Source of the DNA: Lysobacter panacisoli
Lineage (GTDB): Bacteria; Pseudomonadota; Gammaproteobacteria; Xanthomonadales; Xanthomonadaceae
DNA: 64,000 nucleotides
NCBI RefSeq assembly: GCF_009765165.1
Contig: NZ_VLNU01000001.1
Location: 1,968,501 to 2,032,500, forward strand
Reading direction: 5' to 3'
Shown here: positions 29,572 through 38,257 of the stretch, one piece after another
How the letters are laid out: each line of letters opens with the position of its first letter
Position numbering within the stretch: position 1 is the first letter of the stretch
The notes under the pieces: model-generated
Told to the model about the DNA's origin: nothing
What the model saw: only the letters and a program-made list of their open reading frames with translations
Database searches by the model: none
Made by a program: the position numbers and the translations under genes

Positions 29572-29760
29572 TTACACAAACCCGTACTCCGCGCTGGCAA
29601 GCCCGGTAATAAGTACGAGTACAAGAATGAGCGCGGCCGCGATCGGCGCGGCCTTCGTCAGGAGTGCGAGTGCGTTGGCGTCAGCGGCTGCGCGCGTGAT
29701 CGCGACCGGGCGTCGGCTCCGGTTCGATGCGGTCTGCAGGTGGTTGTTGCGCTGCGTCAT
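29572..29760 (-). CDS. ilvL: ilv operon leader peptide (attenuation)
   Basis: A 62-residue open frame between the promoter and the terminator before ilvD. It contains the run [10 protein letters not shown]: eight consecutive Leu, Ile and Val codons at 29608-29631, read as CTC ATT CTT GTA CTC GTA CTT ATT. Most of these are A/T-ending or A/T-rich codons that neighbouring genes rarely use, which would make ribosome transit very sensitive to the charging of the matching tRNAs. The ATG at 29760 has no Shine-Dalgarno and lies where transcription is expected to begin. Its first codons (ATGACGCAGCGCAACA) nearly match those of the thr leader. E. coli ilvL works the same way but is unrelated in sequence. 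Confidence 0.85.
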   Translation of the reverse strand: MTQRNNHLQTASNRSRRPVAITRAAADANALALLTKAAPIAAALILVLVLITGLASAEYGFV

Positions 29761-29816
29761 GGAGTCGAGGTAAACATGCGCCAAAGGGGCGTGTCAACAG
29801 TTTCGTTTGCAACGGG
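29760..29816 (-). promoter_or_regulatory. ilv promoter with 14-bp near-palindromic operator next to the -35 box
   Basis: Read on the minus strand: CCC, then GTTGCAAACGAAAC (29813-29800), then TGTTGACA with the -35 TTGACA at 29797-29792, then a 17-nt spacer and a weak -10 TTTACC at 29774-29769. The start point falls at about 29762-29760, at the leader ATG. The operator has the form GTTKC-N4-GMAAC; the same motif, reverse-complemented, lies at the identical place in the thr promoter. Confidence 0.65.
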
Positions 29817-29896
29817 AGCGAATCGTGACGAACGGCGTACCTCGGGCCGGCGATGGTTTCGCCTGCAACGACATGGCCGCCGCCGCAGGCCCCGGA

Positions 29897-31180
29897 TCAC
29901 CCGCGCAACACCGCGCGTAGCGCCGCGTAGTCGGCATCGAGACGTTCGCCCGACGCCGGCCAGGACAGCGTTTCGGCCAGCGCCGGAGGCGGTTCGACGA
30001 CGTGGCCGACCAGCGGTTCGACGATGCTGTCGAACTTCGCCGGGTGCGCGGTCGCGACCACTGCCCACGGGCGCATGTCGCCACCGGCACGTAGACGCTC
30101 CAGCACGTGCAGCCCAGTCGCAGTGTGCGGGCAGGGCACCACGCCGTGGCGCGCCGGCGCATGGCGGATCGTTTCGGTGATGGTCGCGTCATCCACCGCA
30201 TGTGCCGACAACGACGTGCGCAGGTGCGCGTCGCTGTCGTGCCAGTGGCGCAGGCGCTCGAAATTGCTGGGCGCGCCCACGTCCATCGCATTGGCGAGCG
30301 TCGCCTTCGTCGCCTGCGGAACGTAAGGCTCGCCTGCGAAGTAGCGCGGCAGCACGTCGTTGGCATTGCACGCGAGCACCAGCTCACCGATCGGCAGTCC
30401 CATGCGGCGCGCGAGGAACGCAGCACATGCGTTGCCGAGGTTGCCGGTCGGCACGATCACGTTGAGCGGCTGGCCGTGCCGCGCATGGAAGCTTAGTGCC
30501 GTGTGCGCGTAATAAGCGACCTGCGGCAGCAGGCGTCCAAGACTGATGCTGTTGGCCGAACTCAACGGGATCTCGCCGCGCAGCGTTTCGTCGGAGAGCG
30601 CCTGCTTGGCCATGCGCTGGCAGTCGTCGAACGTGTCCGTCACGCGGAAGGTGCGCACGTTGTCGCCCCAGCATTCCAGCCCGTGCGCCTGGCGCGGCGA
30701 GACGCGCCCTTCCGGGTACAGGATCACGACCTTGAAGCCGGGGCGTCGGTGGAACGCCGAGGCGACCGCGGCGCCGGTATCGCCCGAGGTCGCGACGACT
30801 ATCGTCGTCGGCGCTGCATCGGGATCGCGAAGCCGCGACAGCGCGCCGGCGAGGAAGCGCGCGGCGTAGTCCTTGAACGCGGCGGTCGGTCCGTGGAAGA
30901 GTTCGAGCAGGTGGTCGTCCGCGCCATCGAGCGGACGCAGTGGCGCATCGAACGAGTACGCGTGCTCGCACAAGGCGGGCAACGCATCGCGCAGCGAGGA
31001 GGCGTCGAAGAACGGCGCGAGCACGCGTCGTGCGGTGTCCGCGAGGGTCTCGCCGGCGGTGAGGTCGAGTTGCGGGACATGCGCGGGAACGTACAGGCCA
31101 CCGTCGGGCGCGAGGCCGGCGACGAGCGCGTCGTCGATGCCGGTGGCCGGCGTTCCGCCGCGCGTGCTGGTGAAGTTCAT
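29897..31180 (-). CDS. thrC: Threonine synthase
   Basis: A 427-residue PLP enzyme that converts O-phosphohomoserine to threonine. The start MNFTSTRGG is followed by [15 protein letters not shown], the PLP lysine in [20 protein letters not shown], and [16 protein letters not shown], with [20 protein letters not shown] binding the phosphate. This is the gammaproteobacterial ThrC type. The start overlaps the thrB stop (ATGA). It is the last thr gene; 136 bp with the ilv promoter separate its end from the ilv leader, and no terminator was seen there, so some read-through into ilv is possible. Confidence 0.96.
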   Translation of the reverse strand: MNFTSTRGGTPATGIDDALVAGLAPDGGLYVPAHVPQLDLTAGETLADTARRVLAPFFDASSLRDALPALCEHAYSFDAPLRPLDGADDHLLELFHGPTAAFKDYAARFLAGALSRLRDPDAAPTTIVVATSGDTGAAVASAFHRRPGFKVVILYPEGRVSPRQAHGLECWGDNVRTFRVTDTFDDCQRMAKQALSDETLRGEIPLSSANSISLGRLLPQVAYYAHTALSFHARHGQPLNVIVPTGNLGNACAAFLARRMGLPIGELVLACNANDVLPRYFAGEPYVPQATKATLANAMDVGAPSNFERLRHWHDSDAHLRTSLSAHAVDDATITETIRHAPARHGVVPCPHTATGLHVLERLRAGGDMRPWAVVATAHPAKFDSIVEPLVGHVVEPPPALAETLSWPASGERLDADYAALRAVLRG

Positions 31181-32142
31181 CGTCGCACTCCCTGCGTCTC
31201 GATCACGTCCGCGCGCGGCCCCGCCACTGGCGTGACGTAGGAGCGCGATCCGTAGCCCGCGTCGGCGAATGCGGCCTGCATCGCCGGCGCGGCGGCGGTG
31301 GCCTCGGCTTTCGATGCGAACCACGCGAACGTGCTCGGGCCTGCGCCGGAGATGCTCGCGCCCAGTGCGCCGTGGTCGAGCGCCGCGGCCTTGGCATCGA
31401 AGAAACCGGGAATCAGCGGCGCGCGCCGCGGTTCCACCAGCAGGTCGCGCAGGCCTTCGCGCAGCAGTTGCGCGTCGCCGCGCTGCAGGCCAGTGAGGAA
31501 CAGCGCGAGGTGCGAACTCTGTTCGACCACCAGCGACAGTGGATACGGATCGGCCAGCACCGCGCGCGCGCGTCGCGTTTCCAGCACCTGGTCCGGATGC
31601 ACGACCACCGCGTGCAGCCATTCGGGCACCGACAGCGGGATCATGCGCGTAGCCGTCGCCATCACCACGCCGCCGAGCAGCATCGGGGCGACGTTGTCGC
31701 CGTGGCGGCTGCCGCTCGATACCGATTCACCGTCGAGCGCGAACTCGTACAGCGCTTCACGCGCGAGTGGCGCATCGAGCAGCGCGTTCGCCGCGACCAG
31801 CGCGGCCACGCACGATGCCGCGGAACCGCCGAGGCCGGAGCCGAGCGGGATCCCCTTCTCCAGTTCCAGTTCGAAGCCGTGCACAAGGCGGAGCTTCTCG
31901 CGCAGCGCGATCAGTGCCTGTCCGGCGGTGTTGCGTTCGGCCTGCAGCGGCAGCGTGCCGGCGCCTTCGGCATCGCCGCGGATCGCCGCGATGCGCACGA
32001 CCGGCTCGTCGATGCGACGCACGATGGCGACGTCGCGGACGCCGTCGATGGAATGGCCGAGCAGGTCGAAACCGACGCCGATGTTGCCGACGCTGCCGGG
32101 CGCGAACGCGCGTGCCTGCTGTGGTTCGATGTCTCCGCTCAC
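31177..32142 (-). CDS. thrB: Homoserine kinase (GHMP family)
   Basis: A 321-residue GHMP kinase that phosphorylates homoserine. The N-terminal [23 protein letters not shown], the ATP loop [23 protein letters not shown] and the C-terminal [15 protein letters not shown] are the three GHMP motifs. The start is a GTG whose bases overlap the thrA TGA (GTGA), chosen because family similarity begins a few residues later and no in-frame ATG exists nearby. The end overlaps thrC in ATGA form. The thrA-thrB-thrC order and overlaps match the enterobacterial thr operon. Confidence 0.95.
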   Translation of the reverse strand: MSGDIEPQQARAFAPGSVGNIGVGFDLLGHSIDGVRDVAIVRRIDEPVVRIAAIRGDAEGAGTLPLQAERNTAGQALIALREKLRLVHGFELELEKGIPLGSGLGGSAASCVAALVAANALLDAPLAREALYEFALDGESVSSGSRHGDNVAPMLLGGVVMATATRMIPLSVPEWLHAVVVHPDQVLETRRARAVLADPYPLSLVVEQSSHLALFLTGLQRGDAQLLREGLRDLLVEPRRAPLIPGFFDAKAAALDHGALGASISGAGPSTFAWFASKAEATAAAPAMQAAFADAGYGSRSYVTPVAGPRADVIETQGVRR

Positions 32143-34673
32143 GCGATCGCCTCCGCGCGTGCGTCGGCGCCCAGCGGATGGACGAGGCCGGGCGTCGAGC
32201 CCAGCGACTGCGCGATCGCGAGCACGTCGCCGAACACGCCCGCGGCGGTGACGTCCGGGCCCGCGCCCGGCCCCTGCACGACCAGCGGATTGTCCGCGTA
32301 GCGGCGCGTGCGGAACTGCACGAGGTTGTCGGTCAGGCGCGTGTGGCAGCAGGCGTGTTCGGCTGGCAGCGCGACCACGCCGACGCGCGCGCGGCCGTCT
32401 CGGTCCAGCTGCGCGAGGTGCCGCAGCGAACGTTGCTTCGCGGCGGCGTCGCGCAGGCGCGCGAGCATCGGTTCGTCCATTTCCGCCAGGCGCGACAGGA
32501 ACTCGTCGCGTCCGACATCGCGCAGTGCCTCGGGCACCAGGTTCTCCACGTCCACATCCTCCAGCGACAGCGCGCGACCGGCCTCGCGCGCCAGGATCAC
32601 CAGCTTGCGCGCGACGTCGAGGCCGGACAGGTCGTCGCGCGGATCGGGTTCGGTATAGCCCAGCGCCTGCGCCTCGCGGACGAGCTGCGAGAACGGCACC
32701 GTGCCGTCGAACCGGTTGAACAGCCACGCCAGTGTGCCCGAGAGCATGCCGTCGATGCCGTACAGCTCGTCGCCGGTGTCGAGCAGGTTGCGCAGGGTGA
32801 GCATCACCGGCAGGCCCGCGCCGACCGTGGCCTCGTAGCGGAAACGGCCGCCGCCGTGCCGGCCGGCGTCCTGTATCGCGGCGTACTGCGGCCACGGCCC
32901 GCTGCCGGCGAGCTTGTTCGGCGTGACTACATGGATGCCGCGCGCGAGCCAGCGCGGGTAATGCGCGGCGACCGTGGGGCTGGCGCTGCAGTCGACGATC
33001 AGCGCGTGCGGCAGGTGCTCGCCACGCACGTGATCGGCGAAACGGTCGAGGTCGACCGCTTCGGCCGCGCCGCCTTCCAGGCGTGCCGCGGCATCGGCGG
33101 GTTCGAAGCCGCGTTCGTCCAGCACCATCGTGCGGCTGTTGGCGATGGCGCGCAGGCGCAGGTCGAGGCCGGAACGTTTGCGCAGCTCCGGCAATGCGGC
33201 CGACATCTGCACCAGCAGCGCGCTGCCGACCTGGCCCGGTCCGATCACGCCGACCGACAGCGTCTGCGGCGACAGCCAGAACGCGGCGTGCGCCGCGCGC
33301 AGGGCGCGGGTGGCGTCGGCCGCGCCGATCGCGACGGAGATGTTGCGTTCGCCTGCGCCCTGCGCGATCGCACGTGCGTTCACGCGTGCCTGCGCCAGGC
33401 CGCCGAGCAGGCGCGCGGCCACGCCCGGCGTGCCGACCATGCCGTCGCCGACCGCGGCAAGCACCGCGATGTCGCGCGTCAGCGTGACGCCCTGTGCCTG
33501 TCCGTCCGCGATCGCGTCGGCGAACGCATGCGCGACCGCGTCGCGTGCGCGTTCGGCCTGTTCGGCGCGCAGCACGCAGCAGATCGAATGTTCGGACGAG
33601 CCCTGCGAGATCATCGTCACCGACACGCCCGCGCCGCGCAGTGCGCCGAACATGCGTTCGGCCGAACCCGGCACGCCGACCATGCCGTTGCCGACGAGTT
33701 CGACGATGGCGAGATCGCGCACCAGGCTCAGGCCCTTCACCGGCACGCCGGCGGGGTCGTTGTCCGGCGAGATGAGCGTGCCAGGCCGCTCCGGCTTGCG
33801 CGTGTTGCGGATCCACAGCGGGATGCCGCGCTCCTGCACCGGCGCCATCGTCTGCGGATGCAGCACTTTCGCACCGAAATAGGCGAGTTCGCAGGCTTCG
33901 GCGTAGGACATCGACGGCAGGCACACCGCTTCCGGCACCAGGCGCGGATCGGCGGACAGGACGCCGTCGACATCGGTCCAGATGGTCAACGCCTGCGCGT
34001 CGAACAGGTTGGCGAAGATCGCCGCGGAGTAATCGCTGCCGTTGCGGCCCAGTGTGGTCGCATGGCCCTGCGCATCGCGGGCGACGAAGCCGGTGACGAC
34101 GACGTTGCCGTCGTGCGATGCCCGCCATGCGGCCAGGCGCGAGCGGCTTTCGGCCCAGTCCACCGCCATGCCCATCTCGCCTGCGTGCACGACCAGCACG
34201 TCGCGTGCATCCAGTCGGTGCCATCCCGATTCGACACCGCCGAGCGCGGCGTGCATCAGGTGCGAGGACCAGACCTCGCCGAGGCCGGGCAGGCCCGCGA
34301 GTGATGCCTGCATCGCGGCATCGCCGGCGGCGAGCGCGGCCAGCAGTTCCGCGAAGGTATCGAACGCTTCGTCCAGCGCCTTGTGCAGCGAGTCGTCGTT
34401 GCGACGCAGTGCATCGGCCGCGGCAAGGTGGCGCGCGCGCAATGCATTCCAGTCTTCGCGCCACGATCCGCCGGTGCGCGCGACGTCGACCAGCGCGATC
34501 AGCGCATCGGTGACGCCCTGCATCGCCGACACCACGGCGACGCGGGGGCTCGATGGGTCCTGGAGCAGGGAGGCGGCGCTGCGGTACAGCGCGGCGTCGG
34601 CCAGGCTGCTGCCGCCGAATTTGTGCACGTGGCACGGCGGGGCAGGGCGGAGTAAAGCGTCTGCGGGTGGCAT
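32139..34673 (-). CDS. thrA: Bifunctional aspartokinase/homoserine dehydrogenase I
   Basis: An 844-residue fusion enzyme that runs steps one and three of threonine synthesis. The N-terminal kinase has [22 protein letters not shown]; two ACT-type regulatory segments lie around residues 300-460 ([21 protein letters not shown] and [21 protein letters not shown]); and the dehydrogenase half begins [14 protein letters not shown] and includes [12 protein letters not shown] and [12 protein letters not shown]. Threonine inhibition is expected from the ACT segments. The start at [10 protein letters not shown] has an AGGAG eight bases upstream (34682-34686) and so is preferred over the longer frame. 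The thr leader and hairpins lie directly upstream. Confidence 0.96.
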   Translation of the reverse strand: MPPADALLRPAPPCHVHKFGGSSLADAALYRSAASLLQDPSSPRVAVVSAMQGVTDALIALVDVARTGGSWREDWNALRARHLAAADALRRNDDSLHKALDEAFDTFAELLAALAAGDAAMQASLAGLPGLGEVWSSHLMHAALGGVESGWHRLDARDVLVVHAGEMGMAVDWAESRSRLAAWRASHDGNVVVTGFVARDAQGHATTLGRNGSDYSAAIFANLFDAQALTIWTDVDGVLSADPRLVPEAVCLPSMSYAEACELAYFGAKVLHPQTMAPVQERGIPLWIRNTRKPERPGTLISPDNDPAGVPVKGLSLVRDLAIVELVGNGMVGVPGSAERMFGALRGAGVSVTMISQGSSEHSICCVLRAEQAERARDAVAHAFADAIADGQAQGVTLTRDIAVLAAVGDGMVGTPGVAARLLGGLAQARVNARAIAQGAGERNISVAIGAADATRALRAAHAAFWLSPQTLSVGVIGPGQVGSALLVQMSAALPELRKRSGLDLRLRAIANSRTMVLDERGFEPADAAARLEGGAAEAVDLDRFADHVRGEHLPHALIVDCSASPTVAAHYPRWLARGIHVVTPNKLAGSGPWPQYAAIQDAGRHGGGRFRYEATVGAGLPVMLTLRNLLDTGDELYGIDGMLSGTLAWLFNRFDGTVPFSQLVREAQALGYTEPDPRDDLSGLDVARKLVILAREAGRALSLEDVDVENLVPEALRDVGRDEFLSRLAEMDEPMLARLRDAAAKQRSLRHLAQLDRDGRARVGVVALPAEHACCHTRLTDNLVQFRTRRYADNPLVVQGPGAGPDVTAAGVFGDVLAIAQSLGSTPGLVHPLGADARAEAIA

Positions 34674-34756
34674 GGGGCGGGCTCCTGTGGGGCTCCGCAA
34701 CCGGCCGGGTGCCAGACCTGCGCACCCGGGTCGGGTGCGGAGGCGTGGTCTTCAGA
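34674..34756 (-). promoter_or_regulatory. thr attenuator with alternative overlapping hairpins
   Basis: Between the thr leader stop and thrA, three GC-rich helices compete. (1) CGCACCCG/CGGGTGCG at 34721-34728 and 34732-34739. (2) CCGGGTGC/GCACCCGG at 34705-34712 and 34722-34729, which shares bases with (1). (3) CTCCGCA/TGCGGAG at 34693-34699 and 34736-34742, which encloses both. This mutual exclusion is the hallmark of attenuation. No U-tract follows any of them, so the endpoint may be Rho- or translation-based rather than an intrinsic terminator. Confidence 0.55.
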
Positions 34757-34891
34757 TCAGCTCGACACGCCCGTCCGCACCCGCAAGCGAGTGGTGCCGG
34801 TACCGGTGGTAATCGCAAATACGCCAGCGCCCATCGCCACGCCGGTCGGCGCGGTGCTGGAGGCCTGCTGGGGCATGTTGCGATGCGTCAT
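34757..34891 (-). CDS. thrL: thr operon leader peptide (attenuation)
   Basis: A 44-residue open frame upstream of thrA. Its centre reads [13 protein letters not shown]: one Ile and five Thr codons within eight residues (34801-34780), the amino acids that a thr attenuator should sense, as in E. coli ThrL. More Thr codons follow near the end. The ATG at 34891 has no Shine-Dalgarno and lies 31 nt after the -35 hexamer, exactly as in the ilv leader. The opening ATGACGCATCGCAACA matches the ilv leader opening at 15 of 16 bases, giving M-T-H-R-N versus M-T-Q-R-N. The frame and position are clear from the sequence; translation is inferred. Confidence 0.8.
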   Translation of the reverse strand: MTHRNMPQQASSTAPTGVAMGAGVFAITTGTGTTRLRVRTGVSS

Positions 34892-34947
34892 GTGGCCGAG
34901 AAGAGCACGCGGTTTCCGGGGCTGTCAACAGTTGCAAACGAAACGGG
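34891..34947 (-). promoter_or_regulatory. thr promoter with inverted copy of the ilv operator
   Basis: Read on the minus strand: CCC, then GTTTCGTTTGCAAC (34944-34931), then TGTTGACA with the -35 TTGACA at 34928-34923, then 31 nt to the leader ATG. A candidate -10 is TCTTCT at 34904-34899 with an 18-nt spacer. The 14-mer is the exact reverse complement of the one in the ilv promoter at the same position. The site also lies upstream of the divergent thiC unit. Confidence 0.6.
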
Positions 34948-35004
34948 CGCGGCCGGCCGGCCCCGCGCTGGCGCCGGACCGTCGCCGCGTGATGAAATGC
35001 ACGC

Positions 35005-37073
<2,069 letters not shown>

Positions 37074-37136
37074 TCGCCCTTGCGCGACCCGTGGCGGGCC
37101 GGCAAGCTCGGCCCGTCACGTCAGGGAGAGGCGGTC

Positions 37137-37325
37137 ATGGTCGATGAAGCACGGGCGGCGGGAGCTGCGTTCGGGTTCGGCAACGCCCTGGCGATGCTGC
37201 TGTCATGGTCGGTGAACCGTTCGGTGCTGTGGGCGCTGGTCCACGGATTCCTCTCGTGGGTCTACGTCATTCATTACATGCTCGTCCACGCCGGCAAGCG
37301 TCCGGACGCGAAGGCGCCGCGATGA
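37137..37325 (+). CDS. Small membrane protein before the ion channel gene
   Basis: A 62-residue hypothetical protein. The start is set by the AGGGAGAGG Shine-Dalgarno six bases before the ATG. The sequence has a polar N-terminus and two hydrophobic stretches (FGFGNALAMLLSWSVNRSVLWALVHGFLSWVYVIHYMLVHA), which could be two transmembrane helices or one hairpin. Its stop overlaps the start of the channel-like gene in ATGA form, so the two are very likely translated together. I do not recognise a family. A subunit or assembly role for the neighbour is possible but only inferred. Confidence 0.75.
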   Translation: MVDEARAAGAAFGFGNALAMLLSWSVNRSVLWALVHGFLSWVYVIHYMLVHAGKRPDAKAPR

Positions 37326-38008
37326 GCGAGAACAGTTTCCGCACATTGCGCTGGCAGGTCGCGGTCCGGCGCCATCCGTCGGCCTTCCTGCTCGCCGCGC
37401 AGGTATTGAGCCTGATCATCTATCCGCTGTTCGACCAGATGGCCAGCGGACGCGTGGTGTTCGGCGCGGTCGGCGTGCTGGTGCTGGCGCTGGCGGTTTG
37501 GGTGGTCAACCGCAGTCCCGCATCGAGCTGGATCGCCTGGACGCTGGCGGTACCGGCGTTCGTGCTGTCGCTGGCATCGGTGGTGATGGTGAGCGAGACG
37601 CTGCTGGTCACGTCGTCCGCGCTGGAGGCCCTGCTGTACTTCTACGCAGCCGGCAGCCTGATCGCCTACATGATGAGCGACCACCGCGTGACCACGGACG
37701 AGCTCTACGCCGCAGGTGCGACGTTCACGCTGCTGGCCTGGGGATTCGCGTACGCCTTCCTGGTCTGCCAGGCGTGGTTTCCCGGCAGTTTCACCGGAGC
37801 GGTCGAACCCGAACGTCCGCGTGCCTGGCTGGAACTGCTGTTCCTGAGCTTCACCAACCTCTCCGCGGTCGGCCTCGGCGACGTCATTCCGCTGAGTCCG
37901 CCGGCGCGCGTGCTGGTGATGCTGGAGCAGTTCGCGGGCGTGGGCTACGTGGCGGTGGTGGTGTCGAGGCTGATCGGGCTGACCATGCTGCGCCACGGGA
38001 AGCCTTGA
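37322..38008 (+). CDS. Ion channel-like membrane protein with a degenerate selectivity filter
   Basis: A 228-residue protein with about six hydrophobic segments. The C-terminal part, ELLFLSFTNLSAVGLGDVIPLSPPARVLVMLEQFAGVGYVAVVVSRLIGL, has the pore-loop plus inner-helix layout of the two-TM K+ channel family (Ion_trans_2). The filter normally reads T-V-G-Y-G-D; here it is A-V-G-L-G-D, so the threonine and tyrosine that set K+ selectivity are replaced. It may conduct another ion or serve as a non-conducting sensor. It is translationally coupled to the small membrane protein upstream. The family call is good; conduction is uncertain. Confidence 0.75.
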   Translation: MSENSFRTLRWQVAVRRHPSAFLLAAQVLSLIIYPLFDQMASGRVVFGAVGVLVLALAVWVVNRSPASSWIAWTLAVPAFVLSLASVVMVSETLLVTSSALEALLYFYAAGSLIAYMMSDHRVTTDELYAAGATFTLLAWGFAYAFLVCQAWFPGSFTGAVEPERPRAWLELLFLSFTNLSAVGLGDVIPLSPPARVLVMLEQFAGVGYVAVVVSRLIGLTMLRHGKP

Positions 38009-38016
38009 GCCCGCGT

Positions 38017-38042
38017 AAAAAAATCGCGTCCGGGGGGACGCG
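38017..38042 (-). terminator. Orphan minus-strand intrinsic terminator
   Basis: A 7-bp stem, CGCGTCC (38025-38031) and GGACGCG (38036-38042), with a GGGG loop. On the minus strand it is followed by ATTTTTTT, a strong U-tract; on the plus strand no U-tract follows. No annotated minus-strand gene ends here: both flanking genes are on the plus strand. It therefore points to an unannotated minus-strand transcript starting within about 200 bp to the right. Confidence 0.75.
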
Positions 38043-38230
38043 AATGCTGGAACAGAACGTTCTGTAGGACGTCGGCGAGAGAGGGCCTGAAGCCACCCCT
38101 GGAAGAGAGGGGTTAAGCCCGTGGGACGGTAGAATGTTTCGCCGAGCCCTGCTTTCCCCGTCGCGCCTGTGCCTTTTGCGGGATGTGCCGGAATGTCCGG
38201 CGCACCCCGTCTGGCACATGACGGCTGTTC
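38017..38230 (-). ncRNA. Candidate small RNA read toward the orphan terminator
   Basis: The 249-bp gap between the channel-like gene and the winged-helix regulator has no protein-coding signal. On the minus strand it ends in a classic intrinsic terminator with a C-rich loop, and upstream there are further C-rich stretches (AACCCCTCTC, GGCCCTCTCTCGCC) and local hairpins such as CAGAACGTTCTG. The terminator is direct evidence; the RNA, its 5' end and promoter are inferred, and no clear -35/-10 pair was found. The right boundary given is only an outer limit. Confidence 0.3.
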
Positions 38231-38257
38231 AGCTTGCGGCTCATCATTTCAGGATTC

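Noticed and set aside
34752..34937. A 61-residue minus-strand frame overlapping the thr leader in another frame
   Set aside because: It has no Thr run, crosses the -35 region and ends after the leader stop. The 44-residue frame with ITTGTGTT fits attenuation and the ilv comparison.
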